A stretch of 10,002 nucleotides of DNA from JAXHUA01 sp034189695 (GTDB lineage Bacteria > Chloroflexota > Dehalococcoidia > E44-bin15): assembly GCA_034189695.1 (NCBI GenBank), contig JAXHUA010000128.1, positions 1 through 10,002 on the forward strand. Direction: 5' to 3'. The position numbers were made by a program, and so were the translations under genes. The notes under the pieces were generated by a model. It was given only the letters and a program-made list of their open reading frames with translations. It was not told the origin of the DNA and searched no databases. Shown here piece after piece: positions 1 to 7,226 of this stretch (its first letter is position 1; each line of letters begins with the position of its first letter).

Positions 1-1
1 C

Positions 2-853
2 AGATTCCAGTTGCGTCCCGTGGAGGAGGTCAAGGACGACATCAGGGCCATGGGCCGGGTTGCCGACGCGATACGTCAGTGGGCCTGGAAGAACGGCTAC
101 GGTGACCAGGTCGGAGCGGTAGCCAGGACAAACGGCATCATGTGGCTGGATGAGGGAGCGGTAAAGCATGTGTTCCTGGCCGACTCCAACAGCGTCATCA
201 TCAAGACACCGGACCTGGTCGAGATCGTCAGGTTCATCTACGAGACATTCCCCAGCGTCGAGAGGCTCACCAGCTACGCCCGGGGCAAGACCCTCGCCAA
301 GAAGACCCCCGAGGAGCTGAAGATGCTTCGTGAGGTGGGGCTCACCAGGCTGCATGTCGGCCTGGAGAGTGGCGACGACGAGATGCTGGAGTACGTGAAG
401 AAGGGGGCGACCTCGGAGGAGATGATCCTCGGAGGCAGAAAGGCCGTCGAGGCCGGTTTCGAGGTTTCCGAGTATGTCATGCCTGGACTCGGAGGCAGGG
501 AGCGCTCCGAGCAACACGCGCTGGGGACGGCCAGGGTACTGAACGCGGTGAACCCTCACTTCATTCGCCTCCGCACGTTCGGTGTCGTGCCTGGCACGCC
601 CCTCGACGAGAAGCACCAGCGCGGCGAGTTCACTCTGGAGTCGACCGAGGAAGTGATCGCCGAGGTGCGCATGCTGGTTGAGGCTCTGGAGGTTGACTCT
701 GAGTTCGTGGTCAGCGACCACGTGATGAACCGCTACATATGGGGAGCCGACGGCAAGCTTCCCGCCGACAAGAGCAAGATCCTCCGGGCCCTGGACGGCA
801 TGCGGGAGAGGGCCAAAGCCACTCCCAGCGTCCGGCCCCGGTTCGCTATGTGA
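2..853 (+). CDS. Radical SAM family enzyme, 5'-truncated by the window edge
   Basis: The reading frame is open from the first bases of the window to a TGA at 851–853, so the true start lies upstream; the TTG at 11 is only the first in-frame start-like codon. The first residues read RFQLRPVEEVKDDI. In radical SAM enzymes of this type that stretch follows shortly after the CxxxCxxC cluster-binding motif, which would be just outside the window. Further on, GLTRLHVGLESGDDEML and the glycine-rich YVMPGLGG segment match the later strands of the radical SAM TIM barrel, where the 'GLESG' loop is typical. The family uses a [4Fe-4S] cluster and S-adenosylmethionine for radical chemistry; the substrate cannot be told from this part. 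It is read in the same direction as dnaX, 72 bases ahead of the dnaX start chosen here. Family assignment is firm, specific function unknown. Confidence 0.85.
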   Translation, partial: RFQLRPVEEVKDDIRAMGRVADAIRQWAWKNGYGDQVGAVARTNGIMWLDEGAVKHVFLADSNSVIIKTPDLVEIVRFIYETFPSVERLTSYARGKTLAKKTPEELKMLREVGLTRLHVGLESGDDEMLEYVKKGATSEEMILGGRKAVEAGFEVSEYVMPGLGGRERSEQHALGTARVLNAVNPHFIRLRTFGVVPGTPLDEKHQRGEFTLESTEEVIAEVRMLVEALEVDSEFVVSDHVMNRYIWGADGKLPADKSKILRALDGMRERAKATPSVRPRFAM

Positions 854-925
854 CCGACGCGTCTCCTTTCTCGGGAACCGGGAACTGGCGCCCCAGAGCC
901 TGTTCGACATGTGAGCGACGAAGCA

Positions 926-2539
926 ATGGCATCACAGGTGTTCTACCGCAAGTGGCGTCCCCAGACTCTGGCTGAGGTTGTCGGCCAGGAACACGTCACC
1001 ACGACACTGCTGAACGCTCTCCGCACCGGCAGGGTGGCACATGCCTATCTGTTCTGCGGCCCGCGCGGCACGGGGAAGACGTCAACCGGGCGTATCCTGG
1101 CCAAGGCGGTCAACTGCACCGAAAGCGGCCAGGGCGAGCCGTGCAATAGCTGTGAGATGTGCCGGGCGGTCACCGAGGGGCGCGCCACAGATGTGATAGA
1201 GGTCGATGCGGCCAGCAACCGGGGCATCGACGAGGTGCGTGACCTTCGGGAGCGGGCCAGATTCGCGCCGAACGTGGCCCGGTACAAGGTATACATCGTG
1301 GATGAGGTCCACATGCTCACCGAGCCCGCCGCCAACGCCCTGTTGAAGACCCTCGAGGAGCCTCCCCCGCACGTTATCTTCGTGCTGGCGACCACCGAGT
1401 CGCATAAGGTGCCGGCGACGATTCTCTCCCGCTGCCAGAGGTTCGACTTCAGGCGTATCTCCCAGGCTGCAATGGTATCGAGACTCGCGGAGCTCTGCGG
1501 GCATGAGGGCATTCGCATCGAGGAGGCATCGCTGAAGCTCATCGCCAGGAGCGCCACCGGCTCGATGCGGGATGCCGAGAACCTGCTTGACCAGCTGGTG
1601 GCGTACCACGGCGCGGAGGTCGATGTGCATCAGGTGGAGTCCCTGCTGGGGATGACCGGCGACGCGCGGGTCCGGGATCTGGCACGGCACCTGGTGAGCC
1701 GTGACATCACCGCTGGCCTTCAGACCATCAACAGCGTGGTGCAGGATGGCGTCGACCTGCGGCATTTCAATCGAGAGCTGGTGGAGTACCTCCGTGGCTT
1801 GCTCCTGGTGAAGGCCGGTGCGCCCCAGGCCGTTGACCTCAGCGCCGAGGCCGTGGAGGAGATGCAGAGCCTCGCCGGGGCGGCGCCGATGGAGCATCTC
1901 TCCCGGGCAGTGAAGCTCTTTCGGCAGGTGGACCAGGAGTTCGACGGTTTCTCCACCCTGCCGCTGGAGCTGGCGCTGGTGGAGTGCGCCCTGGCGGACA
2001 ATGACGAGGAAGACCGGCCCGCCGAGGAGATGCCGGCGAGGGTGAGACGTGCTCCCGCCCGTCCGGTCGCTGCGGCGAAGCAGAAGACCGCCCCACCGCA
2101 GGCGGCGGCGGCAAGCGCTGAACCATCGGCGGAGCCAGCACCGAGGGAGGAGTTCCAGGAGGTCACCCTTCCCGAGTGCACCGATGATGTGGACTACCTG
2201 CGCCGGCGCTGGAGGGACGTCGTCCAGGCCACAAAGGGCATGGGGTCGAGCGGCAATCTCGACGCCCTGCTGCGCAGCGCCTGCGAGCCGGTGGCGCTGG
2301 AGGACGACACCATCGTCCTTGGCTTCTTCTACAACTTCCACAAGGAGAAGATCGAGGACCCGAAGTATCGCCATATGGTTGAGAAGAAGGCGAGCGAGAT
2401 CTTTGGAAAGACCTACAAGATCCGCTGCATTCTTGTGGACCGGGACAAGAAGGAGCCGGTGCAGAAGAGAGAGCCCCGCGGGCACCTCGTCGACGAGGCG
2501 CTCAGGATGGGGGGCAGGATCGTGCAGGAGGCAGACTGA
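926..2539 (+). CDS. dnaX: DNA polymerase III subunit gamma/tau
   Basis: This is the clamp-loader ATPase of the replicative polymerase, about 537 residues. Numbered from the ATG at 926, it shows the Walker A motif GPRGTGKT (45–52), a zinc-binding set of cysteines (C64, C73, C76, C79), a Walker B DEVH (126–129), sensor 1 ATTE (155–158), the SRC arginine-finger motif (168–170) and a sensor 2 region GSMRDAENLLDQ. A low-complexity Ala/Pro/Glu linker follows (roughly residues 370–415), then a C-terminal domain as in tau. Start choice: the frame can also begin at a GTG at 911, adding five residues, but family members usually begin close to 'SQVxYRKWRPQ', which favours 926. Neither start has a strong ribosome-binding site. 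I see no run of A's suggesting the programmed frameshift used in E. coli. The stop overlaps the next start by one base. Confidence 0.97.
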   Translation: MASQVFYRKWRPQTLAEVVGQEHVTTTLLNALRTGRVAHAYLFCGPRGTGKTSTGRILAKAVNCTESGQGEPCNSCEMCRAVTEGRATDVIEVDAASNRGIDEVRDLRERARFAPNVARYKVYIVDEVHMLTEPAANALLKTLEEPPPHVIFVLATTESHKVPATILSRCQRFDFRRISQAAMVSRLAELCGHEGIRIEEASLKLIARSATGSMRDAENLLDQLVAYHGAEVDVHQVESLLGMTGDARVRDLARHLVSRDITAGLQTINSVVQDGVDLRHFNRELVEYLRGLLLVKAGAPQAVDLSAEAVEEMQSLAGAAPMEHLSRAVKLFRQVDQEFDGFSTLPLELALVECALADNDEEDRPAEEMPARVRRAPARPVAAAKQKTAPPQAAAASAEPSAEPAPREEFQEVTLPECTDDVDYLRRRWRDVVQATKGMGSSGNLDALLRSACEPVALEDDTIVLGFFYNFHKEKIEDPKYRHMVEKKASEIFGKTYKIRCILVDRDKKEPVQKREPRGHLVDEALRMGGRIVQEAD

Positions 2540-2844
2540 TGAACAGGCAGATGATGCGCCAGGCCCAGCAGCTCCAGGCGAAGCTGCAGAAGACGCAGGA
2601 GGAACTGGCGGACACCACGCTGGAGGTGACGTCCGGGGGTGGGGCGGTCACCGTGGTCATCACCGGGCAGCAGGAGATCAAGTCGGTGAAGATATCGCCC
2701 GAGGTGGTGGACCCGGAGGATGTGGAGATGCTGGAGGACCTGGTGCTTGGCGCGGTGAGCGAAGCGCTGAGGAAATCGCAGGAACTGGCGGCCAGCCGGC
2801 TCGGCGCGCTCACCGGCGGGCTCAAGCTCCCCGGCATGCCGTAG
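2539..2844 (+). CDS. ybaB: YbaB/EbfC family nucleoid-associated protein
   Basis: A 101-residue protein of the usual length for this family, which forms dimers that bind DNA and compact the nucleoid. The N-terminal helix is rich in Gln, Met and Lys (MNRQMMRQAQQLQAKLQKTQ). It is followed by the beta-strand core (a GGGAVTVVITG stretch and a VKISPEVVDPEDVEMLEDLV stretch) and a C-terminal helix with a Gly/Pro/Met tail, all typical. The start ATG shares its first base with the last base of the dnaX TGA stop. An AGGAGG ribosome-binding site (2526–2531) sits inside the end of dnaX, seven bases upstream, so the two are very likely translationally coupled. Its place between dnaX and recR is the classic arrangement and supports the call independently. 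Confidence 0.95.
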   Translation: MNRQMMRQAQQLQAKLQKTQEELADTTLEVTSGGGAVTVVITGQQEIKSVKISPEVVDPEDVEMLEDLVLGAVSEALRKSQELAASRLGALTGGLKLPGMP

Positions 2845-2857
2845 CGGGAGGCTCGCT

Positions 2858-3469
2858 TTGGACATCGATTTCGTACCCACCGCCGAGCCCGTGTCGCGTC
2901 TCATTGAGGAGTTCCACAAGCTGCCGGGCGTCGGCCCCAAGACGGCGCAGCGCCTCGCCTATTTCCTGATTCGTATGCCGGAGGAGGAGGCGCGCTCCCT
3001 CGCCGAGGCTATCCTGGCAGTCAAAGAGAGAATCGTCCTCTGCTCCGTGTGCCAGAACACCACCGACACCGACCCGTGCGCCATCTGTCGCGGCGAGAAG
3101 CGCGACCGCAGCACGATCTGCGTTGTCGAGGAGCCGCTCGACATTCTGCCTCTCGAGCGCACCCACGAGTACCGGGGCCTGTACCACGTGCTGCACGGCG
3201 TCATCTCGCCGATGGACGGCATCGGCCCGGAAGACCTCAAGATCAGGGAGCTGCTCGCCCGGCTACAGGATGGAGCGGTGACCGAGGTGATACTGGCCAC
3301 CAACCCCAACCTCGAGGGGGAGGCCACGGCGATGTACATCCAGCGGCTTATTTCGCCCTTGGGCGTCAGGGTGAGCCGCCTGGCGCGCGGCCTGCCCTTC
3401 GGCGCCGACCTGGAGTATGCCGACGAGGTCACCCTCACCCGCGCCCTCCAGGAACGCCACGAGATGTGA
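2858..3469 (+). CDS. recR: Recombination mediator protein RecR
   Basis: RecR acts with RecF and RecO to load RecA at single-strand gaps. The 203 residues show a helix-hairpin-helix (KLPGVGPKTAQRLAYFLI, 21–38), a four-cysteine zinc finger (C62, C65, C74, C77), and a Toprim domain from about residue 88 that includes ATNPNLEGEATAMYI (147–161). The C-terminal tail is the usual one, with VSRLARGLPFGADLEY followed by the ADEVTLTRALQ helix. Length is normal. The start is TTG at 2858, seven bases after GGGAG (2846–2850) and 13 bases after the ybaB stop, so it is the third gene of the operon. Unusually, its last 36 codons (3358–3467) recur twice downstream, at 6103 and 8595, in the same orientation. 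This marks the recR 3' end as an insertion target; the gene itself remains intact. Confidence 0.97.
   Translation: MDIDFVPTAEPVSRLIEEFHKLPGVGPKTAQRLAYFLIRMPEEEARSLAEAILAVKERIVLCSVCQNTTDTDPCAICRGEKRDRSTICVVEEPLDILPLERTHEYRGLYHVLHGVISPMDGIGPEDLKIRELLARLQDGAVTEVILATNPNLEGEATAMYIQRLISPLGVRVSRLARGLPFGADLEYADEVTLTRALQERHEM
3358..3469 (+). repeat. recR 3'-end repeat, copy 1 (within intact recR)
   Basis: This is the reference copy of a direct repeat that encodes RecR residues 168–203. Compared by eye, positions 3358–3467 match 8595–8704 with 4 differences in 110 bases, and 3387–3467 match 6103–6183 with 1 difference in 81. After the shared GATGT the copies diverge: here the stop is TGA, in the other two TAG. 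If the downstream genes came by site-specific insertion, this copy is the one that closes recR and would be the left attachment site. Confidence 0.9.
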
Positions 3470-3485
3470 AGGAGCGAGAATCCCG

Positions 3486-3492
3486 AAGGGAG
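3486..3492 (+). promoter_or_regulatory. Ribosome-binding site that fixes the methyltransferase start
   Basis: AAGGGAG lies six bases ahead of the TTG at 3499. The methyltransferase frame is open far upstream through recR, so this site is the main reason for choosing TTG 3499. An in-frame GTG at 3466 overlaps the recR stop and is the main alternative. Confidence 0.6.
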
Positions 3493-3498
3493 CATCCA

Positions 3499-4458
3499 TT
3501 GGCAGAGTTGCACGAACCTGACATCCGTGATACCTTCTCTGAAGAGTGTCGCATCGTGGTCCACGAGGGTGACGCGTATGCGTTCGTGCGGGGCCTGCCG
3601 GACGAGAGCGTGGCTCTCGTCGTAACATCCCCACCGTATGGGATGGCCAGGGACTACGAGACGCATATGAGTATGGAGTGTTACCTCGAGACCCTCGATC
3701 GCGTGATCGACGAATTGGTGCGCATACTGAGGCCCGACGGCAGCATATGCTGGCAGGTGGGGAACGTCGTAAGGGACTCAGAAGTAATTCCGCTGGACAT
3801 AGTGTTCTATGGCCTGTTCAAGGCGAAAGGCCTGAGGCTTCGCAACAGGATTGTGTGGCACTTCGGTCACGGACTGCACGCGTCAAAGCGGTTCTCCGGC
3901 CGGTATGAGACGATTCTGTGGTTCACCAGGGGCGACCACTATACATTCGACCTAGATGCGGTGCGCGTTGCCGCAAAGTATCCGGGGAAAAGGCATTTCA
4001 AGGGTCCCAACAGAGGCAAGCCATCTGGGAACCCGCTCGGAAAGAACCCATGTGATGTATGGGAGGTTGTGGCCGAGGAGTGGCAGACGGGTATATGGAA
4101 CATACCGAACGTCAAGGCGAATCACCCTGAGAAAAGCTTCCATCCATGTCAGTTCCCGGTGGAGTTGGCGGAGCGGTGCATCTTGGCGCTTTCCAGGGAG
4201 GACGAGTGGGTATTGGACCCGTATTGCGGAGTGGGGTCCGCGCTCATAGCTGGCCTGAAGCACGGTAGGAGGGTAATGGGGTGTGATAAGCAGCATGCCT
4301 ACATCGCCGCAGCGCGCCAGAGGGTTAGCGATTTCTACGCGGGTACGCTCAAGTTGCGGCCTCTAGGCAAGCCGGTTTATGCGCCGAAAGGTACCGAGGC
4401 GGTGGCTCGGATCCCAGACGAGTGGAGGACTCGAGGAGATGATGTGAAGGAGACTTAG
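3499..4458 (+). CDS. Site-specific DNA methyltransferase (N4-cytosine/N6-adenine, beta class)
   Basis: The predicted 319-residue protein carries the catalytic motif IV TSPPYG at residues 43–48, the FxGxG-like AdoMet-binding motif I as LDPYCGVGS at 239–247, and motif II GCDK (261–264). The order catalytic motif first, AdoMet motif last defines the beta class. A central segment (NPCDVWEV, GIWNIPNVKANHPEKSFHPCQFPVELAERCI) is typical of DNA methyltransferases of this group. SPPY fits N4-methylcytosine or N6-methyladenine; which base and which target site cannot be read from the sequence. The gene starts 29 bases after the recR stop (TTG with AAGGGAG) and is followed 24 bases later by the DGQHR gene, so the two probably form one transcript. 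I see no promoter of its own, so transcription may continue from the recR operon. It lies between recR-tail copies 1 and 2, the first acquired block. A frame extending back into recR exists but is an overlap artefact. Confidence 0.9.
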   Translation: MAELHEPDIRDTFSEECRIVVHEGDAYAFVRGLPDESVALVVTSPPYGMARDYETHMSMECYLETLDRVIDELVRILRPDGSICWQVGNVVRDSEVIPLDIVFYGLFKAKGLRLRNRIVWHFGHGLHASKRFSGRYETILWFTRGDHYTFDLDAVRVAAKYPGKRHFKGPNRGKPSGNPLGKNPCDVWEVVAEEWQTGIWNIPNVKANHPEKSFHPCQFPVELAERCILALSREDEWVLDPYCGVGSALIAGLKHGRRVMGCDKQHAYIAAARQRVSDFYAGTLKLRPLGKPVYAPKGTEAVARIPDEWRTRGDDVKET

Positions 4459-4482
4459 GACTGCAGCCTGGCGGGTTGACGT

Positions 4483-6030
4483 ATGGGCGACAAGGGAGCG
4501 GAACTCAATATGAGAGTCTGGAGCCTGTTCCAAAGGGCGGGCTTCGATACCATGCCCAACTCCCAGAGCGACGCTGAGGAGAGGATCGTCCTGAGCCCCG
4601 GGAAGTACCGAACGCCCGACCTCTCAGCGACCGACAACAACCTCGGCGTCAAAATAATCGGCTGGAACAAGAGTGTGGCTCGACTCAGAGAATCGGCGAC
4701 AGTGCACTTCCACGACTACGATACACTCAAGCGGGCCGCAGGGGCAGACACCGTGCTATTCGTGTCCACGGAGAAGGAGGTCGAGGCGAGTGATAGGGAG
4801 TACGCGAGGCAGCTTGGCCTGACGGTCTGGGGCCAGCGGGAACTCCGATACCACGAGGCCGTTGCCGACGCCATCGGCAACTGGGCGAAGTACGAGATGA
4901 TTCACTCCCTTGGCCTTACAACCTCCGAGGAGAAGGAAGTCCATACCGTCCTTGGAATCCGCTTCGAGCAGCCCTATTCCGGCTCCGGGATGGGGCTCTT
5001 CCTTTTCACACTTGCGCCAGAGAAGCTACTCAAAACGTGCGTGATATACCGTCGGGCTGGGGGCAGCGGCGACGCCTATCAGCGGATGGTTCGCAAGGCG
5101 CGGCTCAAGGCCGTCAGGGAGTTTGTCACGGCTGAGAACGCCCTGCTGCCGCCGAGCATAATCGTCCACTTCGGCCCAAAGGTGAGGTGGGATCCCGTGC
5201 CTATGCCACAGACGAACGCCGCCGGAGCGGGGATCCATTTGGCGAAGCCCGACTACGAACTTGGGGTGCTCAGTATACCCATGGAGTACGCGTCGCTGGA
5301 GCTCATCGACGGCCAGCATAGGCTGTACGGCTTCGTACGTGCTGATCCCGCCACACGGGAGAAGTTCAATTTAGCGGTGTTGGGGATGTTGGGCCTGGAA
5401 GCTCCTGTGCGACGGGACACGTTCGTCGCGATCAACGCCAATTCACGGCGGGTGGACCCGAACCTTGTGGCGTTTCTCAAGCATACGGAGGATGAAGCAC
5501 AGTGCCAGAATGATCCGGAGTTGATGGCTATTAAGGTTGTCGTGGAGCTAAACAAGAGGAGCCCGTTCAAGGAGAAGGTGAGGCTGCTTGATGTGGGCCC
5601 CCAGAAGATCACGCTGAAGGGATTCTGTGGCTATGATCTCAGGCGGTTGTTGGGCAAGAGGGGACTCCTCCGCAAACACTACCCCGCCAATAGATCCCAG
5701 GACTACGTAAGTGCCCTCAGCCTCTACTTCGGTTTGGTACAGACCCTGTTCCCCCAGGAATGTGGCGACCCGAACAAGTACATCATATTCACGAACCGGG
5801 GCGTATCGGCGTTCCTGAAGTTACTGAGGTCGATACTCGTCACCACGTCACGTCCGTTAGGCCAGGACAGCGTCATGAGGTATATGCAGGCGCTGAGGGA
5901 CGCGACAACGATAGAGAACTGGGAGACGAGCAAGCTGAGGAATGCGTACGTTGGATCGAAGGGCTGGAAGGACTTTCATCAGGAGCTCATCTGCAGGATT
6001 CGGGAGGCATGCCCTGAGCTGCAGGAGTGA
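4483..6030 (+). CDS. DGQHR-domain protein with a nuclease-like N-terminal region
   Basis: A 515-residue protein whose hallmark is LIDGQHRLYGF, with DGQHR at residues 276–280. This domain is named from DndB, the regulator of phosphorothioate DNA modification; related proteins occur in other DNA-modification and defence loci. Following it, VAINANSRRVDPNLVAFL (starting near residue 315) fits the same family. The N-terminal ~150 residues resemble a restriction-endonuclease (Mrr/PD-(D/E)xK) fold: PDL at 46–48, then a core strand ending in WNK at 61–63, then a LFVSTEKEVEASDREYARQLGLTVW-type stretch (split here for reading: LFVSTEKEV, then REYARQLGLTVW). At the position where E-x-K is expected the sequence reads W-N-K, so catalysis is doubtful. 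Its neighbour is the methyltransferase 24 bases upstream. Start ATG 4483 lacks a good ribosome-binding site; an in-frame ATG at 4510 follows AGGGAG (4493–4498) and is possible. Domain call solid; role inferred. Confidence 0.82.
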   Translation: MGDKGAELNMRVWSLFQRAGFDTMPNSQSDAEERIVLSPGKYRTPDLSATDNNLGVKIIGWNKSVARLRESATVHFHDYDTLKRAAGADTVLFVSTEKEVEASDREYARQLGLTVWGQRELRYHEAVADAIGNWAKYEMIHSLGLTTSEEKEVHTVLGIRFEQPYSGSGMGLFLFTLAPEKLLKTCVIYRRAGGSGDAYQRMVRKARLKAVREFVTAENALLPPSIIVHFGPKVRWDPVPMPQTNAAGAGIHLAKPDYELGVLSIPMEYASLELIDGQHRLYGFVRADPATREKFNLAVLGMLGLEAPVRRDTFVAINANSRRVDPNLVAFLKHTEDEAQCQNDPELMAIKVVVELNKRSPFKEKVRLLDVGPQKITLKGFCGYDLRRLLGKRGLLRKHYPANRSQDYVSALSLYFGLVQTLFPQECGDPNKYIIFTNRGVSAFLKLLRSILVTTSRPLGQDSVMRYMQALRDATTIENWETSKLRNAYVGSKGWKDFHQELICRIREACPELQE

Positions 6031-6102
6031 CGCCGGGTGTTGCTGGGCCGCTTTCGCCGCAAGCTGATCCCGGACAGGGGGCGAATGTCGCACTCCTCGT
6101 CT

Positions 6103-6185
6103 GCGGCCTGCCCTTCGGCGCCGACCTGGAGTATGCGGACGAGGTCACCCTCACCCGCGCCCTCCAGGAACGCCACGAGATGTAG
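6103..6185 (+). repeat. recR 3'-end repeat, copy 2 (detached tail)
   Basis: An 81-base match (6103–6183) to recR 3387–3467 with one difference, a synonymous GCC to GCG change, followed by a TAG stop. It would encode the RecR C-terminus from GLPFGADLEY onward but is not joined to a RecR body or to a recognisable start. It begins 72 bases after the DGQHR stop and ends 89 bases before the next gene. It separates the first acquired block from the second and fits an internal attachment site left by serial insertion. Confidence 0.9.
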
Positions 6186-6198
6186 CCCCGTGTGGGTC

Positions 6199-6231
6199 GA
6201 TGGGGTAGGTGGGAGCATCCGCTCCCACCGG
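6199..6231 (+). repeat. 33-bp hairpin repeat, copy A
   Basis: An identical 33-base sequence occurs again at 6925–6957. It contains a perfect hairpin: GGTGGGAGC (6208–6216), loop ATCC, GCTCCCACC (6221–6229). There is no T-run after it, so it is more like a dispersed palindromic repeat than a simple terminator. It lies just after recR-tail copy 2 and ahead of the HEPN-like gene. Confidence 0.85.
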
Positions 6232-6274
6232 CCCTGGTGGCGTGTTGGGCAGGTTTCGCCGCGGAGTATTGAGA

Positions 6275-6847
6275 ATGGACGACGAGACAGTCAATGAACT
6301 CATGCAGAAAAGGCGGGCCGAGGACTCCATTAGGGCCGACTTCGAGCATACTCTGCCAAAGCGGGTCGACCGTTATTGGCAGGTGAAGCCCCATGAGATC
6401 GTACCGTATACACATTTCTCAGCGGCATCGGCCGAGTGCAGTTGCCTCTTCCGGGACGGGCATTTCTACGGGTGCATAGCTCTTGCCCAAGCTGTGGCAG
6501 AGGCTCTTGTGCGCTTCATGTGCGAGACCAAGTTGAATAGAGCGAAGAAGGTCTTCGAGAGAAATGTAGAGAATCTTCGGAGAAGAGGATTCATCTCCGA
6601 AAACGTGTACGAAGGCCTTCTGAGGATCTGGCAACGCCGCGACGACTATCATCATTTGAACCCTGAGGTGGCGACAAATCGCCAGACACTTGAGCAGTTG
6701 GCCAGAGACAAGACTGTTGACCTTGTCGAGGTCCAGAAAGGAGTGTTTCGCTTCGGCATTGTCAATGGCCGGATCACGCCCGAGAAGCCTGAGTACTGGG
6801 TTATCGAAGGCGATCGAGCACAAGTGTTTCTCAATCTTGAGCCGTAG
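6275..6847 (+). CDS. Small HEPN-like protein, candidate ribonuclease
   Basis: A 190-residue, mainly helical protein that I do not recognise by name. Residues 45–80 form a helix-rich stretch (AQAVAEALVRFM), and residues 121–127 read RRDDYHH within IWQRRDDYHHLNPEV. The R-D-x3-H spacing matches the Rx4-6H motif of HEPN domains, many of which are metal-independent RNases in toxin and phage-defence systems. This is a motif-level match and could be chance. The start ATG 6275 is preceded by GGAG (6263–6266) at eight bases. The frame opens further back to 6209, but that would translate the hairpin repeat and is disfavoured. Local base composition is lower in GC than the core genes: 27 of 60 bases in 6541–6600 are G or C, against 41 of 60 in 1861–1920 within dnaX, which suggests transfer. 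It lies between recR-tail copies 2 and 3 and is bracketed by the two copies of the 33-bp repeat. Confidence 0.7.
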   Translation: MDDETVNELMQKRRAEDSIRADFEHTLPKRVDRYWQVKPHEIVPYTHFSAASAECSCLFRDGHFYGCIALAQAVAEALVRFMCETKLNRAKKVFERNVENLRRRGFISENVYEGLLRIWQRRDDYHHLNPEVATNRQTLEQLARDKTVDLVEVQKGVFRFGIVNGRITPEKPEYWVIEGDRAQVFLNLEP

Positions 6848-6924
6848 GCTCCCGCCCGTGTGTACCCCCTGGCAGTCAAATCTCTGATAGACTGAGGGAG
6901 CTCGATGGCGAGGCCTGTGCTCCC

Positions 6925-6957
6925 GATGGGGTAGGTGGGAGCATCCGCTCCCACCGG
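6925..6957 (+). repeat. 33-bp hairpin repeat, copy B
   Basis: Identical over 33 bases to 6199–6231, with the same GGTGGGAGC / GCTCCCACC stem (6934–6942 and 6947–6955) and ATCC loop. It lies 77 bases after the HEPN-like stop, so the gene is framed by the pair in direct orientation. Confidence 0.85.
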
Positions 6958-6958
6958 G

Positions 6959-6978
6959 CCTGGAGCAGATGCTCCAGG
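6959..6978. repeat. 20-base palindrome next to hairpin repeat B
   Basis: CCTGGAGCA and TGCTCCAGG form perfect inverted arms around a central GA. It directly follows hairpin repeat B, giving two stem-loops in tandem downstream of the HEPN-like gene. It has no equivalent beside hairpin repeat A. It could act as an RNA 3'-end structure but lacks a T-tract. Confidence 0.6.
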
Positions 6979-7186
6979 CTACCCGCTGAATAAGGCCAAG
7001 CACCTCATTCCGTTCGCCCTGAGCCCGTAGGTCTCCTGAGGGTCGCCTGAGGCGAGACCGACTCGCCGTGGCGAGAGCTTGTCGAGGGGGCGCCCTGAGC
7101 CCTGCGGCTGCGCTCGCAATGGTATGGTGGGCCTGCAGTTGGCGAGGTCGGCGTTGAAGGCGGTTGATGGCTGCGTGCCCCCCGTT

Positions 7187-7226
7187 GTCATTGCGAGGAG
7201 CGACAGCGACGAAGCAATCTCGGTGG
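7187..7226 (+). repeat. TCATTGCGAG-type dispersed repeat, left half only
   Basis: GTCATTGCGAG at 7187–7197 followed by GAGCGACAGCGACGAAGCAA resembles the left part of a dispersed intergenic repeat that recurs in fuller form at 8774–8869. A CTCGCAATG fragment at 7113–7121 resembles its opposite end but is placed outside the left half, so the unit here is broken or rearranged. Confidence 0.5.

Noticed and set aside
2040..2420. Programmed frameshift site in dnaX like that of E. coli
   Set aside because: No A-AAA-AAG-type slippery run is present in the linker region, and the frame continues to a full-length tau-like end.
1082..2485. Long minus-strand open frame of 467 codons opposite dnaX
   Set aside because: It is a shadow of the GC-rich dnaX reading frame; its translation is rich in His, Leu and Arg with no domain, and dnaX is unambiguous.
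3049..3498. Upstream extension of the methyltransferase frame through recR
   Set aside because: This part translates recR out of frame into an Arg/Pro/His-rich sequence; the methyltransferase has a good ribosome-binding site and start at 3499.
6037..6262. Similar short sequences around GTGTTG…TTTCGCCGC on both sides of recR-tail copy 2 (6037–6060 and 6242–6262)
   Set aside because: They match only with gaps and could be chance; not enough to call them block ends.
6209..6274. Longer start for the HEPN-like gene
   Set aside because: It would translate the hairpin repeat, and ATG 6275 has GGAG at a suitable distance.
6037..6297. Plus-strand frame across recR-tail copy 2
   Set aside because: It reads the recR tail in the wrong frame and is low-complexity; copy 2 is better treated as a non-coding repeat.
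3488..6947. GGGAGCATCC at 3488, 6211 and 6938, two of them shortly after a recR tail
   Set aside because: Ten bases only, and two of the three are the hairpin repeat itself; the one at 3488 overlaps the methyltransferase ribosome-binding site and may be coincidence.
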